Assembly: GCA_037969175.1 (NCBI GenBank)
Contig: JBBKWX010000055.1
Span: 62,001 to 126,000 of the forward strand
Length of the DNA stretch: 64,000 nt
DNA from: JBBKWX01 sp037969175
GTDB lineage: Bacteria > Bacteroidota > Bacteroidia > AKYH767-A > JBBKVM01
Reading direction: 5' to 3'
Shown: positions 45,179-53,761 of the stretch, one piece after another
Layout of the letters: each line of letters starts with the position of its first letter
Numbering within the stretch: position 1 is the stretch's first letter
Made by a program: the position numbers and the translations under genes
The notes under the pieces: generated by a model
Told to the model about the DNA's origin: nothing
Databases searched by the model: none
What the model saw: only the letters and a program-made list of their open reading frames with translations

Positions 45179-45998
45179 TTAATCCTCCTTCCAGTTTTTT
45201 TCGTTCTTCTTTATGCATATTGGTTACAATATATACCCAGGATACATTTGAAAAATTGGTGGACAATTTTACACGGATATCGTGGAAATTATCGCCGGGT
45301 TTTATGGACCCCTTATATACAGTACCGATCACCAGTCCTTCCGGGAATAAGCTTGAAAAGCTTGTTGTAACAATCGTATCACCGATCCTATATTCTGCAT
45401 TTTTTGGGATCTCAAGAAGATCTGCTTGTCCGGGATTAGAACCATCCCAGATCAGTGAACCATAAAAACCGCTTCGTTTAATACTTGCACTAATTCTTGA
45501 TTCTTTGTGAAGAAGAGAAATGACTGTACAATAATGTTCACTTACATCCTTCACTATTCCAACTACACCTGAACCTGTGATCACGCCGGTTTCAGGGCGT
45601 ATTCCATGTATAGAACCGCGATTTAATGTCAGGTAATTGTTTCTTCTGTTGGTTGTGTTATTTACAACTTTGGCTTTGATATAACTGTATTGCTGGTGGT
45701 AAACCGAGTCAACTACATAGGTTGTATCATTAGATCCGATATAAAAACTCTCCGGAAGTTTTTCAAGCAGATGCGCATTTTCATCTGCAAGCCTTTCATT
45801 CACTTCCTTTAGATTCACATATTCCCTTACTTCATTTACAGATTCAAGGATGCGGGCTGTAAATGTATTTGCGGAATGCACAAAAGAGGCATTGTGATAA
45901 TTATTATTCTGAACTATAAGAAATACACAAACCCCTTCCAATAATAGGAAAACTATGGAGAACTGATATTTCCATAACAGGATAAATATATTGCGCAT
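45168..45998 (-). CDS. mreC: Rod shape-determining protein MreC
   Basis: 276 aa. A short cytoplasmic start, one membrane helix (about 12-28), a coiled coil ('ESVNEVREYVNLKEVNERLADENAHLL' in pieces) and the periplasmic two-beta-barrel domain with 'LNRGSIHGIRPETGVITGSGVVGIV' and 'GDTIVTTSFSSLFPEGLVIG' signatures. MreC scaffolds PBP2 in the elongasome. It begins 37 nt downstream of mreB. Confidence 0.94.
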   Translation of the reverse strand: MRNIFILLWKYQFSIVFLLLEGVCVFLIVQNNNYHNASFVHSANTFTARILESVNEVREYVNLKEVNERLADENAHLLEKLPESFYIGSNDTTYVVDSVYHQQYSYIKAKVVNNTTNRRNNYLTLNRGSIHGIRPETGVITGSGVVGIVKDVSEHYCTVISLLHKESRISASIKRSGFYGSLIWDGSNPGQADLLEIPKNAEYRIGDTIVTTSFSSLFPEGLVIGTVYKGSIKPGDNFHDIRVKLSTNFSNVSWVYIVTNMHKEERKKLEGGLNDQ

Positions 45999-46035
45999 AG
46001 GTTATAGTTATCCCTTTTGAGGGATCGAAATCAAA

Positions 46036-47058
46036 TCAGGGAATAAGGAACTTAAATCGATCAATATTTTTCAACGCGATACCTGTGCCTCTTACTACAG
46101 CCCTTAGTGGATCTTCAGCAACATGAACAGGTAATTTGGTTTTTTGAGCGATCCTTTTATCAAGTCCTCTCAACAAGGCTCCTCCGCCTGTAAGATAGAT
46201 TCCGGTACGGAAGATATCAGCAGATAGCTCAGGAGGGGTCATTTCCAAAGCTTTCAATATTGCCTCTTCAATCTTTGATATTGACTTATCAAGTGCATGA
46301 GCGATCTCACTGTAAGAAACAGTGATCTCTTTCGGGATACCTGTCATCAGATCTCTTCCATGTACTGCAAAATCTGCAGGTGGGTTTTCAATCTCCGGTA
46401 AAGCAGCTCCAACTTCAATCTTTATTCTTTCTGCGGATCTTTCTCCGATAAGTATATTATGTTGTCTGCGCATGTAATCCCAGATGTCAGTTGTGAATGC
46501 ATCTCCTGCTACTCTCAAACTTTGATCACATACAATTCCTCCAAGAGCAATAACAGCGATCTCACTTGTTCCGCCACCTATATCGATGATCATGTTACCC
46601 ATCGGTTCTTCAACATCAATGCCGATACCAATTGCAGCTGCCATTGGTTCATGGATCAGATATACTTCTTTTGCTCCGGCATGTTCTGCAGAATCGCGGA
46701 CAGCTCTTTTTTCTACTTCAGTAATTCCGGAGGGAATACAGATCACCATTCTCAATGAGGGAGTGAAAAGTCTTCTGCTCGGATTGATCATACGGATCAT
46801 CCCCCTGATCATGTGTTCAGCAGCATCAAAATCAGCGATCACTCCATCCTGGAGTGGTCTAACTGTTTTAATGTTCTCATGCGTTTTTCCATGCATCATC
46901 ATTGCCTGTTTCCCCACAGCAATGATTTTGGTGGTGGTTCTGTCAATTGCAACAATAGATGGTTCATCAACAACAACTTTATCATTGTGAATGATGAGGG
47001 TATTCGCTGTACCCAGGTCAATAGCGATTTCTTGTGTCAGGAAGTCAAACAGTCCCAT
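46036..47058 (-). CDS. mreB: Actin-like rod shape protein MreB
   Basis: 340 aa, full length. Actin-fold nucleotide-binding motifs are visible: phosphate 1 'IDLGTANTLI', phosphate 2 'IIDIGGGTSEIAVIALGGIV', the adenosine motif 'YLTGGGALLRGLD', and 'PLQDGVIADFDAAEHMIR' between. MreB filaments guide RodA-PBP2 along the cell circumference, which implies a rod or elongated cell. No promoter-like box was seen in the 38 nt after purH, so it is probably read through from purH. Confidence 0.97.
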   Translation of the reverse strand: MGLFDFLTQEIAIDLGTANTLIIHNDKVVVDEPSIVAIDRTTTKIIAVGKQAMMMHGKTHENIKTVRPLQDGVIADFDAAEHMIRGMIRMINPSRRLFTPSLRMVICIPSGITEVEKRAVRDSAEHAGAKEVYLIHEPMAAAIGIGIDVEEPMGNMIIDIGGGTSEIAVIALGGIVCDQSLRVAGDAFTTDIWDYMRRQHNILIGERSAERIKIEVGAALPEIENPPADFAVHGRDLMTGIPKEITVSYSEIAHALDKSISKIEEAILKALEMTPPELSADIFRTGIYLTGGGALLRGLDKRIAQKTKLPVHVAEDPLRAVVRGTGIALKNIDRFKFLIP

Positions 47059-47096
47059 ATTGCGTATTCGAGTCTTTATAATCCGGAATCCGGTAA

Positions 47097-48617
47097 TTAA
47101 TGTTTAAAATGTCTTGTTCCCGTCATTACCATTACAACACCCAGTTTATCTGATGCGTCAATGGAATCCTGATCTTTTATAGACCCTCCGGGTTGAATAA
47201 TAGCTTTTATTCCTGCTTGAGCTGAGATCTCCACGCAATCAGGGAATGGGAAGAATGCATCAGATGCCATGACAGCATCATTTAAGTCAAACTTGAAAGC
47301 AGCAGCTTTTGCTATTGCTTGCTTCAAAGCATCAACTCTTGAAGTTTGCCCTACACCACTGGCCAGCATTTGTTTGTTTTTTACAATTACAATTGCATTT
47401 GATCGGGTATGTTTACAAACTTTATTGGCAAACAACAGATCTTCGATCTGCTCATTATTTGCTTCTATCTTGCTTACACATTTCAGGTCAGCTGTTTGCT
47501 CTGTCTTTAGATCTTTATCCTGAGATATAAATCCATTTAACAAAGTTCTGACTTGGGTAGGTGCAAGTTTTACTTTTTTTCTTTTTAGAATGATGCGATT
47601 TTTCTTTTCGGATAAAATCTGAATTGCTTCTTCAGTGAATGAAGGAGCAACGATCAATTCAAAAAATATTGCATTGGCCCCAGCGGCAACTTCAGCATCA
47701 ACTTCAGCATTTGCAATCAAAACACCACCGAATGCTGAGACCGGGTCGGCCTGTAAAGCATCTTTCCATGCATTGATAAGTGTTGATCTGCTTGCGATTC
47801 CGCAGGCGTTATTGTGTTTTAATATTGCAAATGTAGGTTCTTCAAACTCATCTATGAGTTGAACCCCTGCATCCAGATCCAATAAATTATTATAAGATAA
47901 TGCCTTTCCATTCAACTGCTCGAACATAGCATTCAGGTCACCATGAAAGACACCATTCTGATGCGGGTTTTCACCGTAGCGCAAACTTTCACCTGAAGCA
48001 ACACTGATCTTTAAGTTCTTTGAGACAGGTGAAAAATAATTATAAATGGCAGTATCATAATGTGAGCTGACATTGAAAGCTTCTGCTGCCATAGCTTTCC
48101 GCTGATCCATCGAGCTTTCTCCATTTTGTTGAGTGATGATATCCAACAAGGTGTCATAATGATCTTTGGAGGGAACGATCAATACATCTTTAAAATTTTT
48201 AGCTGCAGCACGGATCAAAGAAATTCCACCAATATCGATCTTTTCAATGACTGCACTTTCTTCTGCACCTGAAGCAAGTGTTTCTTCAAATGGATACAGA
48301 TCGACAATTACCAAATCAATTTCCGGAATTTCATACTCCGCCATTTGAAGCAGATCATTCGATTCTTCGCGTCTGCCAAGGATTCCTCCAAAAATCTTAG
48401 GGTGTAATGTTTTTACTCTGCCTCCTAGAATTGAAGGATAAGCAGTAAGTTCTTCGACGGGAGTAACACTCACTCCAAGACCTTCTATAAATTCCTGTGT
48501 ACCACCGGTCGAGAAAATTTTCACACCTAATTTAGCAAGACCCTGAATAACAGGTTCGAGCTTGTCTTTGTAATATACTGAAATTAAGGCGTTTTGAATC
48601 TTCTTTTGACTTGTCAT
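47097..48617 (-). CDS. purH: Bifunctional AICAR formyltransferase/IMP cyclohydrolase
   Basis: 506 aa. It carries out the last two steps of de novo IMP synthesis in the cytoplasm. The N-terminal MGS-like cyclohydrolase domain shows 'KIFSTGGTQEFIEG' and 'SILGGRVKTLHPKIFGGIL'; the transformylase domain shows 'ESLRYGENPHQ', the catalytic Lys-His in 'AILKHNNACGIA', and the end 'MTGTRHFKH'. The ATG at 48617 is preferred over a TTG at 48650 that overlaps a -7 box at 48648-48655. First gene of the purH-mre-mrdA-rodA cluster. Confidence 0.96.
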   Translation of the reverse strand: MTSQKKIQNALISVYYKDKLEPVIQGLAKLGVKIFSTGGTQEFIEGLGVSVTPVEELTAYPSILGGRVKTLHPKIFGGILGRREESNDLLQMAEYEIPEIDLVIVDLYPFEETLASGAEESAVIEKIDIGGISLIRAAAKNFKDVLIVPSKDHYDTLLDIITQQNGESSMDQRKAMAAEAFNVSSHYDTAIYNYFSPVSKNLKISVASGESLRYGENPHQNGVFHGDLNAMFEQLNGKALSYNNLLDLDAGVQLIDEFEEPTFAILKHNNACGIASRSTLINAWKDALQADPVSAFGGVLIANAEVDAEVAAGANAIFFELIVAPSFTEEAIQILSEKKNRIILKRKKVKLAPTQVRTLLNGFISQDKDLKTEQTADLKCVSKIEANNEQIEDLLFANKVCKHTRSNAIVIVKNKQMLASGVGQTSRVDALKQAIAKAAAFKFDLNDAVMASDAFFPFPDCVEISAQAGIKAIIQPGGSIKDQDSIDASDKLGVVMVMTGTRHFKH

Positions 48618-48647
48618 TAAGGGGCAGGAAATTATGTGCAAGTTTAG

Positions 48648-48655
48648 CAAAATTA
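48648..48655 (-). promoter_or_regulatory. -7 box TAATTTTG of the purH-mreB cluster
   Basis: Exact TAnnTTTG on the minus strand, about 30 nt before the purH ATG. TTG triplets are abundant just upstream (repeats of TTGTTG), one with a 16-nt spacing. It is the only clear promoter-like element for the six-gene cluster. Confidence 0.5.
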
Positions 48656-48724
48656 GCTACAACAAACAACAACAGAAGCCTGAATTCTCGTATATTTATG
48701 AGATATGCTGCCATAGTTTTTTAT

Positions 48725-48732
48725 TACCTTTG
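48725..48732 (+). promoter_or_regulatory. -7 box TACCTTTG upstream of the MacB-type permease
   Basis: Exact TAnnTTTG match ending 15 nt before the ATG at 48748. It supports that start over an ATG at 48634, which would lie upstream of the box and inside the divergent purH leader. Confidence 0.5.
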
Positions 48733-48747
48733 GATAATCACGATTTT

Positions 48748-49995
48748 ATGCTTTTCCTAAGATTTTTAGCCGAGTCATTTAACTTCGCATTACATGCGTT
48801 AAGTGTGAACAAACTCAGGACATTTTTGTCTTTGTTGGGAATAAGCATCGGTATTTTTGCAATCATTTCTGTGTTGACAGTTGTTGATTCATTGGAAAAG
48901 AATGTACGTGGCAGTGTGGCTTCCTTGGGAGATAATGTTTTGTATATCCAAAAATGGCCATGGGCTACTTCTTCAGATTATCCTTGGTGGAAATATTTGA
49001 ACCGACCTTCGCCCAGTTTACAAGAAGCAGAAGATATAAAGCGTCGTTTGCTTTCGGTTGAAGCTGTTTCATTTCAGGCCTGGATCCTTTCCAAAACCAT
49101 TAAAGCAGGTAAAAACTCAGTTGAAAATGTAGGTGTAATGCCTGTGTCTCATGATTATGAGCAGATAAAACTTTTCGATCTGGTAGAGGGTAGGTATTTT
49201 ACAGAATCAGAAAGTGCCGGCGGAAGCCCTGTTGCAATTATTGGCTATGATGTTTATGATAAATTGTTTCCTAATGGAAATGCTATAGGCAAAGATATTC
49301 TGGCATTAGGAAGAAAAATGTCTGTTATCGGAGTATTTGCGAAAGAGGGATCAAGTCTGGTAGGAAATAGCATGGATGAACTTGTTTTGACTCCTGTAAA
49401 ATATGCCCGTAACATTGTGGATATAACTGTTGATCAAAGCCAACCCTGGATCCAGGTAAAAGGAAAAGCAGGAATAAATAATGCCGAACTCAAAGATGAA
49501 GTAAGAGGGATAATGAGATCCTTACGTCAATTGAGTCCTCGTGAAGAAGATAATTTTGCATTGAATGAATCTTCTTTATTATCCGCCGGAATAACCAGCA
49601 TATTTGGCGTGATCAATATTGCAGGATGGATAATTGGTGGATTCTCAATTCTGGTTGGAGGCTTTGGTATCGCAAATATTATGTTTGTTTCAGTGAAAGA
49701 ACGTACATCGATCATTGGAATTCAAAAGTCATTGGGAGCAAAACGTTATTTCATTCTGATGCAATTTTTAGTTGAATCAATTATCCTTTGTCTTGTAGGT
49801 GGGATCATCGGTTTGATGATCGTTTTCGGATTGACTTATCTGGCTTCTGCATCGATGGATTTTAAGATAGCTTTGTCTTCCGGCAACATCATAACAGGTC
49901 TTGTGATCTCTGTTTCTATCGGAGTTATCTCAGGATTTATTCCTGCTTATACTGCATCCAGATTGGATCCGGTAGAAGCGATAAGAGCATCCTAA
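48748..49995 (+). CDS. MacB-type ABC transporter permease
   Basis: 415 aa. It has the MacB/FtsX topology: a first membrane helix after 'VNKLRTFLSLLGISIGIFAII', a large periplasmic MacB_PCD domain (about 45-270), and three C-terminal helices of the FtsX domain with 'VGGFGIANIMFVSVKERTSIIGIQKSLGA' (split) and the end 'ASRLDPVEAIRAS'. Such permeases do mechanotransmission rather than substrate passage and need a separate ATPase, which is not in the window. It may pair with the orphan TolC/adaptor genes at 1065-3829, by inference. Its stop overlaps the convergent antiporter stop by 4 nt. Confidence 0.9.
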   Translation: MLFLRFLAESFNFALHALSVNKLRTFLSLLGISIGIFAIISVLTVVDSLEKNVRGSVASLGDNVLYIQKWPWATSSDYPWWKYLNRPSPSLQEAEDIKRRLLSVEAVSFQAWILSKTIKAGKNSVENVGVMPVSHDYEQIKLFDLVEGRYFTESESAGGSPVAIIGYDVYDKLFPNGNAIGKDILALGRKMSVIGVFAKEGSSLVGNSMDELVLTPVKYARNIVDITVDQSQPWIQVKGKAGINNAELKDEVRGIMRSLRQLSPREEDNFALNESSLLSAGITSIFGVINIAGWIIGGFSILVGGFGIANIMFVSVKERTSIIGIQKSLGAKRYFILMQFLVESIILCLVGGIIGLMIVFGLTYLASASMDFKIALSSGNIITGLVISVSIGVISGFIPAYTASRLDPVEAIRAS

Positions 49996-51197
49996 TGCTG
50001 ACCAATTTCTTTATTGACGATCTTATGATCACCGGTTAACACCAATCCCATCATCATCATCAGGCTGGAAGTTAAAATTATCAGGAACAAGATCCCTTCA
50101 CTGAATCCGGGAATCTGATATTTCGGAGGAATACTGTAATAAAGCAAAATAGTGATCAAGCCTCTGGGTGCAATGAACAGATCCGGCATCAGATCATTCT
50201 TTGTAAAAACCCGTAAATAAAGAAATCTGACAATTAAGATTGATAAGATCCCTAATCCGCCGATCACGATTACATTTAGATCCAACAGGGTTTCGAGCGT
50301 AAATGAAAATCCAAATAATAGGAAAAAGAATGTGCGGATAAGGAAAGCCGATTCAGCTGTGATCATTTTCAACTGTTCCAGTTCATCATGTATTTTTCCG
50401 GGTTCAAAATATTTCGCGATCTTCCCTCTAACGATCAGATGTGTATTGTTAATAGTCATTCCAAAAGCCAGCACCAGTAACAAAGAGGAAAGATGAACCA
50501 TTTTACCTACTGAGTAAACGATTACAAGCACAGCAATTACCAAAAAGAACTTTATATGGTGGCTGATCTTTTCGATAAAAAACATGAGGAGTAATCCCCC
50601 AACAATGGAGATAATTATAATCAGGATCAGACTTAAGCTAAAATCGAGTAAACCTGCACCGGTGATCACTTCATTAACCATCACAAAATTGAACAACATG
50701 ATGCCCAATATGTCACTGAATGTTGCTTCATAAACCAGAAATTCTCTTTTAGATGCGATCAGGTTTTTAATACTTGGAATCGCAACGGCACTGCTGATTA
50801 CACCTAGAGGTATTGCAGTAAGCAAACTTTGGTGAAAGGTAGCATCCAGGAAATAATGAATGATATATCCAATGGCAAACGAAGTCGCAACCAAAATGAA
50901 TAAGGCACTATAGATTGAGTTTTTTATCAAGGGAAGTTTTTCCCGCGATAATTCAAGATCCAGCGAACCTTCAAGTACGATTAGAATTAGACCGATGATG
51001 CCAAATAATTCCAAGAGTGGTTTAGTATCCGGAAGGTCAAAATGAAATCTAATACTCACATATTTCAAGATCAGTCCGGTTCCTAAAAGCATTAAAACGG
51101 ACGGAACCCGGGTGAGTTTTGAAAGTACATCAAAAAGGTAGGAAAGGATAACAATTACCCCAAGGAAGATCAATATTTCATACGAAGAGAATCCCAT
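49992..51197 (-). CDS. Cation:proton antiporter (Na+/H+ exchanger family)
   Basis: 401 aa with about 12 membrane helices. Typical CPA features: 'TRVPSVLMLLGTGLIL', 'EGSLDLELS', the discontinuous helix 'VISSAVAIPSIKNLIAS' with 'EATFSDILGIMLFN' (Asp in the core helix), and 'FIAPRGLITILLYY' near the end. It exchanges Na+ or K+ for H+ in the inner membrane; the exact cation is not deducible. The C-terminal regulatory domains seen in KefB/NhaP2 are absent. It is a single gene; the weak box TCAATTTG lies 7 nt before its ATG. Confidence 0.9.
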   Translation of the reverse strand: MGFSSYEILIFLGVIVILSYLFDVLSKLTRVPSVLMLLGTGLILKYVSIRFHFDLPDTKPLLELFGIIGLILIVLEGSLDLELSREKLPLIKNSIYSALFILVATSFAIGYIIHYFLDATFHQSLLTAIPLGVISSAVAIPSIKNLIASKREFLVYEATFSDILGIMLFNFVMVNEVITGAGLLDFSLSLILIIIISIVGGLLLMFFIEKISHHIKFFLVIAVLVIVYSVGKMVHLSSLLLVLAFGMTINNTHLIVRGKIAKYFEPGKIHDELEQLKMITAESAFLIRTFFFLLFGFSFTLETLLDLNVIVIGGLGILSILIVRFLYLRVFTKNDLMPDLFIAPRGLITILLYYSIPPKYQIPGFSEGILFLIILTSSLMMMMGLVLTGDHKIVNKEIGQH

Positions 51198-51303
51198 ATA
51201 ATTTCAAATTGAGCCCTATAATACACAATACTTGCATCAAAGAGCGTGTAATATCAGTACAAAAATTTATTTATTTCAAAACTTAAATCAAAATGTTAAG
51301 CTA

Positions 51304-51337
51304 AAAACTATGCTGTAGATATCTACAGCATAGTTTT
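51304..51337. terminator. 34-nt perfect palindrome, likely terminator of the GNAT-nitrilase operon
   Basis: A 17-bp perfect inverted repeat without loop (AAAACTATGCTGTAGAT and its complement, 51304-51337). On the minus strand it is followed by a T-run (A-run at 51303-51307 on the plus strand) and lies about 60 nt after the stop of the minus-strand gene at 51400. Confidence 0.75.
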
Positions 51338-51399
51338 AAAAATAGATGAATTGTTAATAGTTTAATTAAATCGAAAAATGATTTTCAAGATCTTGATTT

Positions 51400-53037
51400 T
51401 TAAATATCGATTTCCTGATCGTCTTCTGTATACTTGAGTGTATACATGTCTTTCCGCCTATCTGTCCATGGTTGCACCGAACCGGATTCTCTGTGTTTTT
51501 GAAGATTATTCAGATCCAGATCCTGAAAGATCATGGTCTCAATATTTGCATTGCATTCAGCAGCTATACCATCTCTTGCAAAATGGAAATCGTTGGGTGT
51601 AAAAATGGCACTTTCTGCATAATGTACATCCATGTTTTCCACAAAGGGCAAGTTGCCTACACATCCTGAAGTAACTACATAAACTTGGTTTTCAATACAT
51701 CTTGCCTGTGAACAATATTTTACTCTGAGGTAAGCTCTTCTTTCATCTGTACAGAAAGGAACAAAAATTACATTGGCTCCTTTTTTACGTGCGATCCTGG
51801 CTAACTCAGGGAATTCGATATCATAGCAGATCAGAATTGCTACTTTTCCTTTGTCTGTATCAAAAACTTCTACTTTATTTCCGGGTTTTACTCCCCACCA
51901 TTTTCTTTCATGAGGGGTAATGTGGATCTTATATTGTTTGCCAACTGTTCCATCTCTTTTGAAAAGAAAGGAAATATTAAAAAGATCAGCTCCTTCAAGC
52001 ATGATATGTGATCCGCCAATAATATTTGTATTGTATTTAACAGCAAGTCCACTGAAAAGATCGAGATATTGTTGAGTGAATTCGCTTAACATGCGAATGG
52101 TAGTACCGGGACCTTTTTGCGGTAAAAACGATAGCAATTGATTTGTAAACATTTCCGGGAAAACCACAAAGTCACTTCGGTAATCAGATGCAACGTCAAC
52201 AAAATATTCTACGTTCGTTGCAAAGTCTTCAAAATGTTTGATCTGTCTGAGCTGATATTGAACCGTACAAACTCTCATATATGGATCATATGAGGGCTTT
52301 TTCTTTTTGGGTGAATAGTGTATGTTGGTCCATTCAAGATAAGTTGCATACCCACCTGATTCCAAATCATCCGGTAAGTAATCCGGAATTAGTCTGATCA
52401 GTACAAATCCATTCGCCATCTGTGCAGTAAGTACAGGATCAAAAATTGCACGTTCATGTACTTTATCTACATACTCATCAGCCGTAATATCCGGGGCATG
52501 TTTTGCATAGCCGGGGATTCGTCCGCCAATTGCAATTCGTTTCAGGTTTTGATCGACAACAAGTTTTTTTCTTGCTTCATATAACCTGCGTGATAATTTC
52601 ATATTCCGGTACTCCGGATCCACCATCATCTCTATACCATACAATGTATCACCTTCCGGATTATGGTTTGTGATATATCCACGATTGGTTATTTCTCTCC
52701 AATTATGGGTGTCATTGTACTCATCAAATTCCAGGATCAGTGAGCTCGAGCTGGCAACGATCTTACCATTGATATCAATGAGTATCTGACCCTCTTTGAA
52801 TGTATCGATCATGCTTTTAAATTGCCCTCTGGTCCAGGGCGGCATCTTAGGAAAACATAATTTCGAAAGTCCTACAACCTGCTCATAGTCTTCTATGTTG
52901 GCAGTTCTGACTTTGATCTTTTTTTGTTGATCCAGGAGATTTATTTTAACTGCTTCCTTATACCTTGCATTGCTTCCCTTAGCTTTTACTTCGGCTTTAG
53001 GGTCAATGAATTTTGGTATGTCTTTTTTCTTCGTCAT
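51400..53037 (-). CDS. GNAT acetyltransferase-nitrilase fusion (carbon-nitrogen hydrolase)
   Basis: 545 aa, two domains. Residues about 35-215 are a GNAT fold ('VRTANIEDYEQVVGLSKLCFP' in part, 'YGIEMMVDPEYRNMKLSRRLYEARKKL'). Residues about 225-520 are a carbon-nitrogen hydrolase with the Glu-Lys-Cys triad: Glu in 'VVFPEMFTNQ' (about 291), Lys in 'KQYKIHITPHE' (about 369) and Cys in 'ILICYDIEFPELARI' (about 401). A basic N-terminal tail (KAKGSNARYKEA) precedes the GNAT. The fusion recurs in bacteria, but its substrate is not established. It follows the GNAT gene by 15 nt, so the two form an operon ended by the palindrome at 51304-51337. Confidence 0.9.
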   Translation of the reverse strand: MTKKKDIPKFIDPKAEVKAKGSNARYKEAVKINLLDQQKKIKVRTANIEDYEQVVGLSKLCFPKMPPWTRGQFKSMIDTFKEGQILIDINGKIVASSSSLILEFDEYNDTHNWREITNRGYITNHNPEGDTLYGIEMMVDPEYRNMKLSRRLYEARKKLVVDQNLKRIAIGGRIPGYAKHAPDITADEYVDKVHERAIFDPVLTAQMANGFVLIRLIPDYLPDDLESGGYATYLEWTNIHYSPKKKKPSYDPYMRVCTVQYQLRQIKHFEDFATNVEYFVDVASDYRSDFVVFPEMFTNQLLSFLPQKGPGTTIRMLSEFTQQYLDLFSGLAVKYNTNIIGGSHIMLEGADLFNISFLFKRDGTVGKQYKIHITPHERKWWGVKPGNKVEVFDTDKGKVAILICYDIEFPELARIARKKGANVIFVPFCTDERRAYLRVKYCSQARCIENQVYVVTSGCVGNLPFVENMDVHYAESAIFTPNDFHFARDGIAAECNANIETMIFQDLDLNNLQKHRESGSVQPWTDRRKDMYTLKYTEDDQEIDI

Positions 53038-53052
53038 AAATAATCTGATAAA

Positions 53053-53625
53053 CTAAACAATGGGGTTGATCAAATAATATCTTAGATGATCTTCCCAAAC
53101 ACCATTTATATGTAAATATTTTTCTGCTAATCCTTCATTTTTAAATTGACATTTTTCAAGGACACGTATCGAAGCTATGTTTTTTGGGATTACATTGGCT
53201 TCTATTCTATGGAGTTGTAATTGACTAAAAACAAACTGAATTGCGCCACTGATCGCTTTTGTTGCAATTCCTTTTCCACATTCCGAGTAGTCTATTTTAT
53301 AACCTAAGTGACAAGCCTTAAAAGCTCCCCAGATAATGTTGGAAAAAGAAATATCCCCGATTATTCGTTCGGGTTGAACATGACTGGAAATGTAAAATCT
53401 TAATGCTCTCCTTTCAGCTTGTAATGAAATTTGATCAATTAATATTTCTTCTTGTTTTGTTAAGGTATAAAACTCTTTTTTCGGAATTGGTATCCAGGGA
53501 GAAAAATGATTTTTATTTCTTTCATGATAATCCAATAAGGGTACTGCAAATTTTATATCCGGACCTTTCAATACTATGTCATCAATAATTAGTTTGATAG
53601 GTTGCTCAAGTGAGACAGGTTGCAT
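53053..53625 (-). CDS. GNAT acetyltransferase (RimJ/RimL-like)
   Basis: 190 aa. The RimJ/RimL type of GNAT is indicated by 'NHFSPWIPIPKKEFYT' (the usual L-x-x-W-x-P region), 'IIGDISFSNIIWGAFKACHLGYKID', the acetyl-CoA loop 'ECGKGIATKAISGAI', 'LHRIEANVIPKNIASIRVLEKCQF' and the end 'INGVWEDHLRYYL'. Members acetylate the N-terminus of ribosomal proteins or small molecules; the target here is unknown. A -7-like box TAATTTTC ends 4 nt before the ATG. Upstream partner of the GNAT-nitrilase fusion. Confidence 0.88.
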   Translation of the reverse strand: MQPVSLEQPIKLIIDDIVLKGPDIKFAVPLLDYHERNKNHFSPWIPIPKKEFYTLTKQEEILIDQISLQAERRALRFYISSHVQPERIIGDISFSNIIWGAFKACHLGYKIDYSECGKGIATKAISGAIQFVFSQLQLHRIEANVIPKNIASIRVLEKCQFKNEGLAEKYLHINGVWEDHLRYYLINPIV

Positions 53626-53629
53626 ACCG

Positions 53630-53637
53630 GAAAATTA
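53630..53637 (-). promoter_or_regulatory. Possible -7 box abutting the RimJ-like gene start
   Basis: TAATTTTC on the minus strand, one mismatch to TAnnTTTG, ends 4 nt before the ATG at 53625. Confidence 0.35.
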
Positions 53638-53671
53638 AACCCCGGAACAGCATAACAACTAACCGGATACA

Positions 53672-53690
53672 CAGATAATATATTTATCTG
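53672..53690. other. Small hairpin between mfd and the GNAT gene
   Basis: CAGATAA / TTATCTG form a perfect 7-bp stem with a 5-nt TATAT loop. No T-run follows on either strand, so it is not a typical terminator; it may stabilise the 3' end of the mfd transcript. Confidence 0.4.
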
Positions 53691-53761
53691 AGCTTGCATT
53701 AAATATAGTCAAAATAATACAATTTCCCAAAATAGCGGAGGCATTGTATAAGAATACCTGC

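Noticed and set aside
46459..47100. Plus-strand frames opposite mreB
   Set aside because: They lie entirely within a strongly conserved gene and show no independent protein features.
48634..48747. Upstream ATG start of the MacB-type permease
   Set aside because: The extra 38 residues are unrelated to permeases, overlap the purH promoter region and lie upstream of the -7 box at 48725-48732.
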